51,289 bases of DNA from the NCBI GenBank assembly GCA_964344495.1, contig CAYFNI010000001.1:1-51289 (forward strand). Reading direction: 5' to 3'. Positions 43,616-51,289 of the stretch are shown piece by piece. The position numbers and the translations under genes are program-made. Origin of the DNA: UBA6136 sp964344495 (GTDB lineage Bacteria; Pseudomonadota; Gammaproteobacteria; Methylococcales; Methylococcaceae). Positions within the stretch are counted from its first letter, which is position 1. Each line of letters opens with the position of its first letter. The notes under the pieces are model-generated. The model worked only from the letters and a program-made list of their open reading frames with translations. It searched no databases and was not told the DNA's origin.

Positions 43616-45934
43616 TTATCCGGGATGCCGGGGCCTTTGTGCCAGTAATGACGCGAATCCGATCGCCAGCACGGCGCCCACGGCGACAGTGGTGCCGATT
43701 GACCGGAGGATATTGATCTCGGACAGGGCGAGCGTACCAAAGGCCAGCACGGCACTGCTGCTGCAAATCAGCAGCGAGAGCCAGGTCCGGCGACGCTCCT
43801 CATCGTCAGCGGCATCGTGATTAAAGAACAGGGCCTGATCCAGGCTGAGCCCGATGACCAGCAGCAAGGACACAAGATGATAGAGATTCAGCCCCCCGAA
43901 CCAGAGCGCCATCAGCAAGGCGGTGCAGAGACCGGCCAGCAGGACCGGCACGAGCACCCGCAGGGCCTCGAGGCAACTCTTCAAGCCGACCGCCAGCATG
44001 ATGCCGATCAGGACCAGACTGCCCGTCAGCCATCGGACGGCCTCCTGACGGTAGTCCCGCATGATTCGGGTGGTCGCCTGTTGTAGATCGACATACTGCA
44101 CGCCCGTCGCCGAAAGCGGGGCGAGCGCGGCTTCGAGGGCCGGCTCGTCATGAATGCCGGTCAAGGGCAAGAGTGCAACCCAACGGTCGTCGATGCGCAG
44201 CAGGAGGCTATCGACCCGATCAGCCAGCGGCGTGCCTTCAAGCCCAGCACGCGTCAGTGGTGTCTGAGTGCGGGCACGCAAGGCATCGGCCAGGAACGCA
44301 TCGAACAGGGAGTGCTGGAACGGCAGTCCCTTCGCTGCAGTCTGCAATGCGGCGTTGAGTCGATCCGGCGGGGGCAGGTGTGCCAGCCGCGTTCGCTGGA
44401 GGGACTGACTGGGCAGATAGCGGCTGGGCGCATCGTAACCGGTCAGGACACCTTGCGACTGCAGCTCATCAAGGCGTGCCGCCACCTGCTCGGACTGTTG
44501 CAGGGCCGTCTCGGCTTCGGCGGCCGTAGCAATGATCAGTTTGCGCAAATCGGGCGCCAGAAAGTCCTCTTGCAGACGGGCGTCCAGAACCTGTCGGGCG
44601 TTCGGAACCGGGTTGAGGGCGGTAATTTCATCGTTCCAGAGTGGGCTGCTTGCCCACAGGACACTGGCCAGCAGGGCCAGCGTCATTGTCCAAGGCAGGA
44701 TGCGCAGCCAGACGCGACGGGGGGGACGGAACCGGCTGCCGCGGCTGATCCAGGTCGGCAGGCGCGCGGCACTGCCGGACAGGCACGGCAAGACCCAGCG
44801 GGTGGCGTAGCCGGCCGCCAGCAGACCGGCTCCGGCGAACAGGGCCAGCTGCATCAGACCGGTAAAGCCGGAACAGAGCATCGACGCGAAGCCGGCGACA
44901 TTGGTCCACACACCGAGGCGCAAGGTCGGCCAGATCCGCCGCATGGCGCGGTGTGGCGTGTCCCCCGGTGCCAGATGGGTAAAGAAATGATTGGGGTAAT
45001 CGGCTGCCACACCGAGCAACGTGGCTCCGAACCCCAGCGTGATGCCATGCAAACCGCCATAGACCAAACTGGTAACGGCGGCCCCGGTGAGCAGGCCTGT
45101 GAACAGCGGTATCAGCCCAAGGGCCAGGATCCGCAACGAGCGATAGACCAGATAGATCAGGCCTGCGACCAGCAGCGTGTTGATGATCGAGAGCCAGGCA
45201 GCATCATGGGTGATGCGTCGGTCGGCCTCGACACTCAAGACGCCGGGACCCCCCAGTATGAGTTTGAGCGAACGGGCCATGGGCAGGGCGTTGAACGCTG
45301 TCTGCACCGTGTCTTGCGCATGCGCCTGCTGATCGATCTGAAAGCCGGAGGCCCGGGTGCGGGCCAGCAGCAGGGCCCTCTGGCCGTCGTGGGATACCCA
45401 GACGCCTTGTCGCTGGGGGAGTTGGGCTTCGGTTTGCCAGGCTCGTAACACCTGCTGCCATGCACCGGTGGGATCATGTGGCAGCCACTGGCTTATCAGC
45501 CCGGCCGCGGGTGTGGCGAGCTCCTGCAGCCGTTGCATGAGCGCGGATCGGAGCGCGGGTGCGGTGAATATGCCGCTGGTCAGGGCCGGATTCAGTGCAT
45601 AACGGTACTCGAACAGTCGCCCTTCGAGTTCGCTCAGCCAGTGCTGATCCGGACCGTCGAGTACGGTTTCAAAATCGGGCTCTGCGCGCAAGCGCCGGGT
45701 GAGTTGCCGGCTGGCCTCGGCCCGAGTGATTTCATCGCCGCCTTCGAGCGCAATCAACAGCAGCCTGGAGGCAGGGCCTGTTCGCATTTGCTGGACCAGT
45801 ATGGCGTCCAGCAGTTGGGGATTCCGGGGCAGGAAAAACGTGAGATCGGTCGCAATCTCGGTACGGAACAGCGCGATCCAACCCGCCACACACAGCCACG
45901 CGACCCAGATCAGCAGCGTCAGGCGTGATCTCAT
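43616..45934 (-). CDS. MMPL/RND-family lipid exporter
   Basis: A 772-residue inner-membrane transporter with the RND-like layout: one N-terminal helix, a large periplasmic domain, then a block of about five helices (LSIINTLLVAGLIYLVYRSL to TLGFGATLLGVAADYPNHFF), repeated in the second half (LVLIGIMLAVGLKSCLEALR to LVIGLSLDQALFF). Such proteins in aryl-polyene clusters are thought to flip or export the lipid-linked pigment. Its start overlaps the LolA-like gene stop by 4 bases. Confidence 0.9.
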   Translation of the reverse strand: MRSRLTLLIWVAWLCVAGWIALFRTEIATDLTFFLPRNPQLLDAILVQQMRTGPASRLLLIALEGGDEITRAEASRQLTRRLRAEPDFETVLDGPDQHWLSELEGRLFEYRYALNPALTSGIFTAPALRSALMQRLQELATPAAGLISQWLPHDPTGAWQQVLRAWQTEAQLPQRQGVWVSHDGQRALLLARTRASGFQIDQQAHAQDTVQTAFNALPMARSLKLILGGPGVLSVEADRRITHDAAWLSIINTLLVAGLIYLVYRSLRILALGLIPLFTGLLTGAAVTSLVYGGLHGITLGFGATLLGVAADYPNHFFTHLAPGDTPHRAMRRIWPTLRLGVWTNVAGFASMLCSGFTGLMQLALFAGAGLLAAGYATRWVLPCLSGSAARLPTWISRGSRFRPPRRVWLRILPWTMTLALLASVLWASSPLWNDEITALNPVPNARQVLDARLQEDFLAPDLRKLIIATAAEAETALQQSEQVAARLDELQSQGVLTGYDAPSRYLPSQSLQRTRLAHLPPPDRLNAALQTAAKGLPFQHSLFDAFLADALRARTQTPLTRAGLEGTPLADRVDSLLLRIDDRWVALLPLTGIHDEPALEAALAPLSATGVQYVDLQQATTRIMRDYRQEAVRWLTGSLVLIGIMLAVGLKSCLEALRVLVPVLLAGLCTALLMALWFGGLNLYHLVSLLLVIGLSLDQALFFNHDAADDEERRRTWLSLLICSSSAVLAFGTLALSEINILRSIGTTVAVGAVLAIGFASLLAQRPRHPG

Positions 45935-46551
45935 CGTCGCTCCGGTTGCAGCGTCAGCTCTGACCGGTCACCGGTGTCATAGTCCAGGGTCATTCGCGTG
46001 ATGTGCCCGTCATGACCTTCCAGCCTGACCGATCGCACCAGCCCGGTCAGCTCTGTGGATCGAGGTGTCAGTATCAAGGTCCAGCGCCTCCATGAGCCGC
46101 CCAGACTCGCCTGCCAAAACGCCTGCACGCCGGCCAGATCACCTGCCAGCGGTGCGCGAAGACTCTCGGCAAACGCCTGCAGCGGCGGGTAATCCGCCAG
46201 ACTGAGGTTGATCTCGCGCGCATCGCCGGGCGGGCGAACCGTCACCCGGTCATGGTCGATGATGTAATGCGCTTCGGCCGGATAACCCTCATGCCGGGCC
46301 AGATAGTCCGGCGGGCGGAATTCCAGTGTGCCCTCGATCCGCAACGGTTGGGTCAGCATTCGCACGTGTTTGGTTTCGATGAAGTGCAGGTGGCGTTCGC
46401 GCGTGTCGGCGAGGCGCTGGAACAAGGTGGTCAGGGTTGGTCCAGCGGTGGACGGGTCAGCAGCCGCCGGGCACACATGAGCCAGCAGGCCGAGGATGCA
46501 CCCCAAGGCGAAACCGGCCCTGCGATCAGGACGATGACGGCAGGAGATCAT
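45931..46551 (-). CDS. LolA-like periplasmic carrier protein
   Basis: A 206-residue secreted protein starting at ATG 46551. The signal peptide (GFALGCILGLLAHVCPAAA) ends before DPSTAG. The body has the LolA-like pattern RHLHFIETKHVRMLTQPLR and LEFRPPDYLARHE, with a predicted beta-rich fold. Family members within aryl-polyene clusters probably carry the lipid-pigment across the periplasm after the MMPL exporter. Start overlaps the acyltransferase gene by 26 bases. Confidence 0.82.
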   Translation of the reverse strand: MISCRHRPDRRAGFALGCILGLLAHVCPAAADPSTAGPTLTTLFQRLADTRERHLHFIETKHVRMLTQPLRIEGTLEFRPPDYLARHEGYPAEAHYIIDHDRVTVRPPGDAREINLSLADYPPLQAFAESLRAPLAGDLAGVQAFWQASLGGSWRRWTLILTPRSTELTGLVRSVRLEGHDGHITRMTLDYDTGDRSELTLQPERR

Positions 46552-47422
46552 GAAAATTGAACCAGTTGTAGGGCGCCAATCGGCAATAGTGCTCCAGGCG
46601 TTCGACATAAGCCTGCATGAGGCGCTGGGTTTCGGCCTCACGCGCGGACCGTTCAGCCGTGGGGCTATCCGTCAGTGGCTCGAAGTACAGGCGATATTCG
46701 CCCCAGCCCGTCTGAAGGCAAAAGAACAGCAGCACCGGCTGACGTAACGCCTGCGCCAGCAGGATCGGTGTTTGCGGAAAGTCGACTTGTTCGTCAAAGA
46801 ACCGGCATGCCACCCGACGCTCGTTGGGCAGGCAGCGATCTCCAAGCAGTGCGAGCATCCCGCCCTGTTGCATGAAGTCATTCACCCCGATCAGGGCCGC
46901 CGGATGGCCGGAGGCAATAATGTCGTCATGCAGCGCCGGATTGAGGCTGCGGTAGAAGCGGCTGATGCCCGGCGTCGCCTCCCCGTCCATCAGCGCCTTG
47001 ACGCGCAGATCGAGTCGCAGGCGTCCCAGCACGCGGATGATCTCGAAACTGCCCAGATGCGATCCGAGCAACAGGCAACCCTGTTTTGCGTTGGCATAGT
47101 GTTCGATCAGATCCAGGCCCTGAACGTGGACCTTGAGGGTGTCTTCCCGGCCGGCGAGGACAAACAGCCGGTCCAGCAGGGTACCGGCAAAGGTGTGGTA
47201 TTGGCGGAAGCTATCCAGCCAGGTCGGTGTGCGACCGAGCGCCTTGAGCAGATAGCGACGGGAGGCCTTCAGGGTCTGGTTGCGCACCAGCATGAAATAG
47301 GCCGTGATCGGGTACAGCAGGCATCGGGCAACGCCGCGGCCGAGATGCAGGGCGATCCAGGTGATAGTCCGGATCCAGAACGGATTGCTGCGTTCGGGCA
47401 GGTCCTGCCAATCGCGGCTCAT
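46526..47422 (-). CDS. LPLAT-family acyltransferase
   Basis: A 298-residue protein of the LpxL/LpxM-like lysophospholipid acyltransferase superfamily. The catalytic HX4E motif is H122-E127 in LLLGSHLGSFEII. The ending LAPYNWFNFHDLLP is typical of the aryl-polyene cluster acyltransferases. It probably attaches the finished polyene to a lipid head. Start overlaps the preceding dehydratase stop in ATGA. Confidence 0.87.
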   Translation of the reverse strand: MSRDWQDLPERSNPFWIRTITWIALHLGRGVARCLLYPITAYFMLVRNQTLKASRRYLLKALGRTPTWLDSFRQYHTFAGTLLDRLFVLAGREDTLKVHVQGLDLIEHYANAKQGCLLLGSHLGSFEIIRVLGRLRLDLRVKALMDGEATPGISRFYRSLNPALHDDIIASGHPAALIGVNDFMQQGGMLALLGDRCLPNERRVACRFFDEQVDFPQTPILLAQALRQPVLLFFCLQTGWGEYRLYFEPLTDSPTAERSAREAETQRLMQAYVERLEHYCRLAPYNWFNFHDLLPSSS

Positions 47423-47721
47423 GTCGGATTTTCGACGCGGGCCAGAATGCCCGATGCGACTTTCCGATCGGCGCAGGCACAGACGAAACGGAGCCCCTTG
47501 GCGCAGTCATCGAAATCGATGGTGCACATCTCATCCGGGCGCAATGGGCTCAGGAACCGGATCTGTACCAGATCGCACCGGCCGTAGCGGGGATCATGCG
47601 CCTGCGCGGCTGCCAGAAGTTCATCGACGATGACTGCGCCGGGCACGATCGGAGACCCGGGAAAGTGGCCGGGCAGGGCAGGGTGTGTGGCCGGGATGCA
47701 AAAGCGTTGGGTGTCCGTCAT
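47419..47721 (-). CDS. FabZ-like hydroxyacyl-ACP dehydratase (ApeI-like)
   Basis: A 100-residue hotdog protein with the FabZ signature HPALPGHFPGSPIVPGAVIV (H19 in HFPG). The open frame extends over the COG4648 gene, but ATG 47721 overlaps that gene's stop in ATGA and gives the right length. With the ApeP-like protein it would supply the repeated dehydrations of the polyene. Confidence 0.85.
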   Translation of the reverse strand: MTDTQRFCIPATHPALPGHFPGSPIVPGAVIVDELLAAAQAHDPRYGRCDLVQIRFLSPLRPDEMCTIDFDDCAKGLRFVCACADRKVASGILARVENPT

Positions 47722-48401
47722 GAACGGTGCCCGGAGACGACATCCGGTGCCTTCCAACCATGCGCGATCAGCGTTCTCAGGACCTGCCCGAGCGGCGTGC
47801 GGGGATGGCCGCTGAACCGATGGCGGCGATAGATGTGCTCGGCGATGAAGAAGCCTGCCATCAGCCACAGGTTGAGTGTATTGGCGAACAGCCATACGGT
47901 GGACTGATCGGCCCAGACGGCCAACAGCACGGATTGCAGAGCGAGCGCCACGAACAATCCGGCCCACGCGGCGGTCAGACGGCGGGTATAGGTGGCTAGC
48001 GCGGGCGCCAGAGGACCACTTTCACCCCGCGCGAGTCGAGCGATACGGCTGATCAGCGCTTCGTTGCCGGGGGCCAGCGTCAGATGAAACATCCGCGCCA
48101 ACATCAGGTTCACCGCAGCCGGCATCAACGCGAGCGTCAAGGTCGGCTGCAGCCACAATCCGACCCCAAGGAGCACGATCCCGCCCAAGGCCAGCATGAT
48201 GCGCACCCGCACCGGCAAAGGAGTCAGTAGACCCATGCCCAAGCCGAGAGCCACTCCGGCGTCAGGGAGCCCGAACCAGACATCGGGTAGCACCCCGAGG
48301 CGCAACAACAGGAAAGCCAGCACTGGAAAGCTGAAAGCCAGTGCGAGCGTAAGTCTGAGCCGGTCGGGCGGTTCAGGTCGTTCGACGCGTGGTGACGGCA
48401 T
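47718..48401 (-). CDS. COG4648-type membrane protein of the aryl-polyene cluster
   Basis: A protein of about 227 residues with several hydrophobic segments (LALAFSFPVLAFLLLRLGVL, IMLALGGIVLLGVGLWL and WAGLFVALALQSVLLAVWA). The stretch FIAEHIYRRHRF near the C-terminus marks the conserved family found in aryl-polyene clusters. The exact function is unknown. ATG 48401 is preferred; 48413 is possible. It overlaps the ACP gene end. Confidence 0.8.
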   Translation of the reverse strand: MPSPRVERPEPPDRLRLTLALAFSFPVLAFLLLRLGVLPDVWFGLPDAGVALGLGMGLLTPLPVRVRIMLALGGIVLLGVGLWLQPTLTLALMPAAVNLMLARMFHLTLAPGNEALISRIARLARGESGPLAPALATYTRRLTAAWAGLFVALALQSVLLAVWADQSTVWLFANTLNLWLMAGFFIAEHIYRRHRFSGHPRTPLGQVLRTLIAHGWKAPDVVSGHRS

Positions 48402-48639
48402 CTGACAGCGCACGCAGGGAGGAGAAAATGTGTGTGATGTCCGGATCGTCGGACTTCAACTGGAAGCCATAGGTCTTGGAAATCACGACCGACAGTTCCA
48501 GCAGGTCAATGGAATCCAGCCCCAGCCCCTCCTGATACAGCGGCTGTTGCGGGTCAATGGAGTCCGCAGGCACCTCAAGATTCAGGGTTTCGACCATCAG
48601 CAGTGCCAATTCGGCCTCGAAAGAACTCTGTACTGTCAT
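48373..48639 (-). CDS. Acyl carrier protein of the aryl-polyene pathway
   Basis: An 88-residue ACP with the phosphopantetheine serine S43 in GLGLDSIDLLELS. Its helices and length are typical. It would carry the aryl starter and growing chain. Many aryl-polyene clusters encode two ACPs; only this one is visible here. No phosphopantetheinyl transferase is in the window. It is third in the operon and overlaps the COG4648 gene. Confidence 0.92.
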   Translation of the reverse strand: MTVQSSFEAELALLMVETLNLEVPADSIDPQQPLYQEGLGLDSIDLLELSVVISKTYGFQLKSDDPDITHIFSSLRALSDAVTTRRTT

Positions 48640-48686
48640 GCGGGGTGGGTTAGGTAATCGGTGTAACGCTTAAAACGCTTATTACA

Positions 48687-49730
48687 TCAGGATTTGCCCG
48701 GCAATGCCCGCAGATCAATGACCCCTTCAATTTCCAGCAGCAGGGCAGAGCGGCAAATATCGCCTTTAAGAATCAGGAGCGGACTGGCCGGATCAAGGCG
48801 GGTTCTGAGCCGCATCAGTACGTGGGGCAGATGCTCCGGATGGCGGATGAATAACTTCCAGCTGGCCTGCTCGCCGAGAGCCGCCAGATCGGTCTGAGTG
48901 ACCTGATGCAACAGGGCCTGCAGGTTGTCGAGGGTTGTAACGGCCTGCAGGGCCGGGTCGCTGGGGTGAATTGTCTCATGCCCGACAATGCTGGCGGTGC
49001 CGGATATGAACAACAGATCCTGGCGGTCAGTCGTATACCGTACTGCACGACTGAAAGCCGGGCTGCTCGGACCATAGGCGGGCGGATAGCGGAAGGCGCT
49101 GGTTTGACGCGGGTTTTCGATCTGCTGCACGCGTCCGGTGCCGGCCAGAAACAGCAGCCACAGATCACCGCCCGCCGTGCCGACAGCACTGGCCGCCGGC
49201 AGATCGTCCGCCAGTCGAAAACCACCTGCGCTGAGCGCCTCGTGCCGCCCCTGGCAGAACTGCTTGTAGCGCTCCAGACCGCTCGAGTCCTGATTGATTT
49301 CCGGAAAGTAATGCCAGATGCGGATCAGGTGCCCGGCATGCATTTTATGGATCAGGTTCAAGATGGCGCGATAACCGTCCTGTGTCGATTGCCGCAGCGG
49401 GCCAGGATCGGCGCGCATGACCCCGAACATGACGTCGCCACTGTGTGCATAGCGAATCCCAAGGTCCTCGCCATGCAACAGGGGGGTGTCGGTCATCCAG
49501 ATTTCGCGGCCGCAGGACCCTCCCAGATGTTCCATGAGTATTTGGGCGAATGGCAGGTCGGCGGGTAAGGAATCTGCAGCCCGCTCCAGACCATGGTCGA
49601 CCACACCCAGGGCCGAATGCAGTCCGCTTGCCTGAGCAGCAGGCGCCAGTGCCTCATAGCGCGGCCGCAAGAGTGACGGCTTCGCCTGGGGATGGGGAGG
49701 GGACGCAACGGCCAGCATCAGCGGTACCAT
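48687..49730 (-). CDS. Chorismatase, XanB2 type (hydroxybenzoate synthase)
   Basis: A 347-residue enzyme that cleaves chorismate; in Xanthomonas the XanB2 type yields 3- and 4-hydroxybenzoate for pigment and ubiquinone. Family signatures present are LIRIWHYFPEINQDSSGLERY, split here as RIWHYFPEIN and GLERYKQFCQGRHE, then ENPRQTSAFRYPPAYGPSSP, FISGTASIVGHETIHP and the C-terminal LKGDICRSALLLEIEG with acids E333 and E335. An alternative start is ATG 49718. It sits between the ACP and the halogenase-like gene and explains why no aromatic ammonia lyase is needed. Product specificity is inferred. Confidence 0.88.
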   Translation of the reverse strand: MVPLMLAVASPPHPQAKPSLLRPRYEALAPAAQASGLHSALGVVDHGLERAADSLPADLPFAQILMEHLGGSCGREIWMTDTPLLHGEDLGIRYAHSGDVMFGVMRADPGPLRQSTQDGYRAILNLIHKMHAGHLIRIWHYFPEINQDSSGLERYKQFCQGRHEALSAGGFRLADDLPAASAVGTAGGDLWLLFLAGTGRVQQIENPRQTSAFRYPPAYGPSSPAFSRAVRYTTDRQDLLFISGTASIVGHETIHPSDPALQAVTTLDNLQALLHQVTQTDLAALGEQASWKLFIRHPEHLPHVLMRLRTRLDPASPLLILKGDICRSALLLEIEGVIDLRALPGKS

Positions 49731-49749
49731 GGATCTTAGGCTATCGGAT

Positions 49750-51033
49750 CTAGCGGGTAATGGCCGGCACCAGCCCCCAGCGGATCAGCAGGCTTTTGAC
49801 ATGGTAGATCAGACGAAAAGCCGTCAACGGCACACGCAGTGGAGTGCCTCTGAACAGATCGCCTGCCAGTACCGATGTGACACCCTCTCGTACCCGGAAA
49901 ATGTTCTCGGGATTCATGAACAGATCGCGAACGGCCGGCGTCGTGACCCGGTAGATGAACCATGAGAATGTTTTGAGACCCTTGCGGATCTGGCGCTCAA
50001 AGGCCGCCAGATGCCGGCGGGTCTGGGCGGGGTTACGGAGACTGCCATCCACGGCATCTGCAGCCAGAAAAGCGCTGTTCAGGGCCAGATGGACCCCGCT
50101 GGAAAAAACCGGATCAATGAAGGCAAAGGCATCGCCGGCCAGCAGGAAATTGTCGCCGGTCATGCGGGTCGATTGGTAGGAGTAATTGCCGGTTGCCGTC
50201 ACTGGGCTTGAAAGCTGTGCCTGGGCCAGTCGCTTGGAGACACCGGGACACTGAGCGATCGTATCGAACAGGAATTGCTCCACGCTGACGGTACGATTTT
50301 TCAGATACTCCGGCTTGCACACGGCACCTACGCTCATGGTGCCGTCCTTGAGTGGAATCATCCAGAACCAGCCATGATCGAACCAGTAAATGCAGATGTT
50401 GCCCTCAGCGGCTCCGACATCACGCTCGGCCCCGACAAAATGGGCGTAGAGTGCCGCGCTCCGGTGCCGGGGGTTACGCGCCTTGGTGCCGAGGCTATTG
50501 GCCAGGAGCGTGTCCCTCCCGGTCGCGTCAATGTAGAAACGGGCTTGCCAGGTGTGTCTGGCGCCGTCATCGGACTGCGCCGTCACGGCGCGGATCAGCT
50601 GACCATCGAGTTCGACGGCATCCACCCGCCAGCCCTCGAGAATGTCGGCCCCCTGTTTGCGAGCGTTCTGGATCAGCAGGTGGTCGAACTCCGAGCGCCG
50701 GACCTCGTAGGCGTAGGGGTAGTCGCGCTGGAGCGAATCCCCGAAGGCAAAGGTGGTGCTTTTGCCGTGATAGACGGAATGGAATTCGGCGGCATATTTG
50801 CGCAGACCAATCGCATCAAGCTCTTCCGCGAGGCCCAGTTGCTCGATATAGGGCATGCTGAGCGGGAGAAGGCTCTCGCCAATGTGGAAGCGTGGATGAT
50901 GATCCTTTTCCAGTACCACCGTATGCCAGCCGCGTTGTGCCAATAAGGTTGCGGCCGAGGAGCCTGCAGGCCCGCCGCCCATGATCAGGACATCACAATG
51001 GCGAATGGGGGCGGATGTTCTGATTTCCGACAT
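49750..51033 (-). CDS. FAD-dependent halogenase-like oxidoreductase
   Basis: A 427-residue flavoprotein from ATG 51033. It has the FAD motif GGGPAGSS (19-26), HIGESLLP near 50, the flavin-dependent halogenase motif WFWMIP (222-227), and a lysine, K79, in GLRKYAAEF where halogenases place their catalytic lysine. A second flavin motif, LLAGDAFAFIDPVFSSGVHL, is intact. Xanthomonadins are brominated aryl polyenes, so halogenation of the pigment is a natural reading. An FAD-dependent hydroxylase or dehydrogenase role cannot be excluded. It is the first gene of the operon, with a good extended -10 box upstream. Confidence 0.82.
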   Translation of the reverse strand: MSEIRTSAPIRHCDVLIMGGGPAGSSAATLLAQRGWHTVVLEKDHHPRFHIGESLLPLSMPYIEQLGLAEELDAIGLRKYAAEFHSVYHGKSTTFAFGDSLQRDYPYAYEVRRSEFDHLLIQNARKQGADILEGWRVDAVELDGQLIRAVTAQSDDGARHTWQARFYIDATGRDTLLANSLGTKARNPRHRSAALYAHFVGAERDVGAAEGNICIYWFDHGWFWMIPLKDGTMSVGAVCKPEYLKNRTVSVEQFLFDTIAQCPGVSKRLAQAQLSSPVTATGNYSYQSTRMTGDNFLLAGDAFAFIDPVFSSGVHLALNSAFLAADAVDGSLRNPAQTRRHLAAFERQIRKGLKTFSWFIYRVTTPAVRDLFMNPENIFRVREGVTSVLAGDLFRGTPLRVPLTAFRLIYHVKSLLIRWGLVPAITR

Positions 51034-51068
51034 GCTGGCGAAAAGGTGGATGGTCAGTGACAGGCTTG

Positions 51069-51085
51069 GGGTCACTGCGTGACCC
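51069..51085. repeat. Perfect 7-bp inverted repeat in the pigment-operon leader
   Basis: GGGTCAC (51069-51075) and GTGACCC (51079-51085) are exact complements with a 3-base spacer. The element lies between the predicted -10 box and the first start codon of the operon. It may be an operator or a leader hairpin. Confidence 0.6.
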
Positions 51086-51114
51086 GCCGAGGATGGCCCC
51101 GGAGTGCGGGTCGA

Positions 51115-51123
51115 AGTATAACA
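51115..51123 (-). promoter_or_regulatory. Predicted extended -10 promoter of the aryl-polyene operon
   Basis: The minus strand reads TGTTATACT, an extended -10 box (TGN plus TATACT), about 80 bases before ATG 51033. No good -35 is seen at 17 bases, which is acceptable for an extended -10 promoter. Right of it up to 51289 no gene is visible. Confidence 0.45.
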
Positions 51124-51289
51124 AAGCCCCGCAAGCTGGCATCAGGTTTGATTGCAGTGCCCCTGAGTCGACCAGGCCTAAGGGGGTTATCCTGCCCCAG
51201 ACACACAAGAAGTTGCGTGAACCGCAGCCATCACACTTTCAGGTGGGGCTCTCGCTCTAGCGTCCTCTTTACGGTATCCGCCTTTCGGG

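Noticed and set aside
44150..45448. 432-codon plus-strand frame antisense to the MMPL gene
   Set aside because: It is Gln/Gly/Arg-rich without any domain and lies entirely opposite a clear transporter; a shadow caused by high GC.

Overview
The window is a dense stretch of chromosome from a Gram-negative gammaproteobacterium. The evidence is ubiquinone biosynthesis (a UbiF-type hydroxylase), LPS heptose synthesis (hldE), outer-membrane quality control (bepA), and the gene order ilvB-ilvN-ilvC-pssA-leuA that is familiar from gammaproteobacteria. A DsrEFH/DsrC-type sulfur-relay cluster whose DsrC keeps both redox cysteines, and an SmbP-like periplasmic protein, fit a chemolithotroph such as a sulfur oxidiser of the Halothiobacillus or Chromatiales kind. 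The genus is inference. No rRNA, tRNA, CRISPR array or intact insertion sequence was seen.

Layout. 1-1715: the 5' part of a long Ser/Thr/Asn-rich secreted protein on the minus strand, cut by the window edge and visibly more AT-rich than the rest. 1716-2342: gene-poor spacer. 2343-5616: ubiF-like hydroxylase, glycine-zipper lipoprotein, acyl-CoA ligase. 5613-7079: bepA (minus). 7153-8494: tusD/dsrE, tusC/dsrF, tusB/dsrH, dsrC. 8744-16066: branched-chain amino acid genes ilvBNC and leuA with pssA inside, followed by a family 4 uracil-DNA glycosylase and rimI. 16089-20036 (minus): hldE-dnaB-alr with overlapping ends. 20178-21956: Tim44-domain protein, hemJ, fmdB-like zinc ribbon. 22061-28711 (minus): pepN followed by an mxaA-mxaC-mxaK-mxaL block, a DUF2905 protein and a small membrane protein, closed by a strong hairpin. 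28970-32644: a very large fused iron-sulfur flavoprotein. 32869-33237: SmbP-like protein with its own promoter and terminator. 33369-35359 (minus): gshA and a DUF2782 protein. 35524-37844: MoeB/ThiF, a small membrane protein, rubredoxin and a ketopantoate-reductase-like protein.

The most distinctive part is 37841-51033, an aryl-polyene pathway of the xanthomonadin type. A plus-strand AMP-dependent ligase faces, tail to tail, a long minus-strand operon. In transcription order that operon encodes a flavin-dependent halogenase-like enzyme, a chorismatase (XanB2 type), an acyl carrier protein, a COG4648 membrane protein, a FabZ-like dehydratase, an LPLAT acyltransferase, a LolA-like protein, an MMPL exporter, a ketosynthase, a chain-length-factor-like ketosynthase, a second hotdog dehydratase, a ketoreductase and a CPA2 antiporter. 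The genes suggest that chorismate is cleaved to a hydroxybenzoate, activated by the ligase onto the carrier protein, extended by repeated condensation, reduction and dehydration to a conjugated polyene, possibly halogenated, attached to a lipid by the acyltransferase, and moved to the outer membrane by the MMPL and LolA-like proteins. Organism assignment and the final product are inferred.
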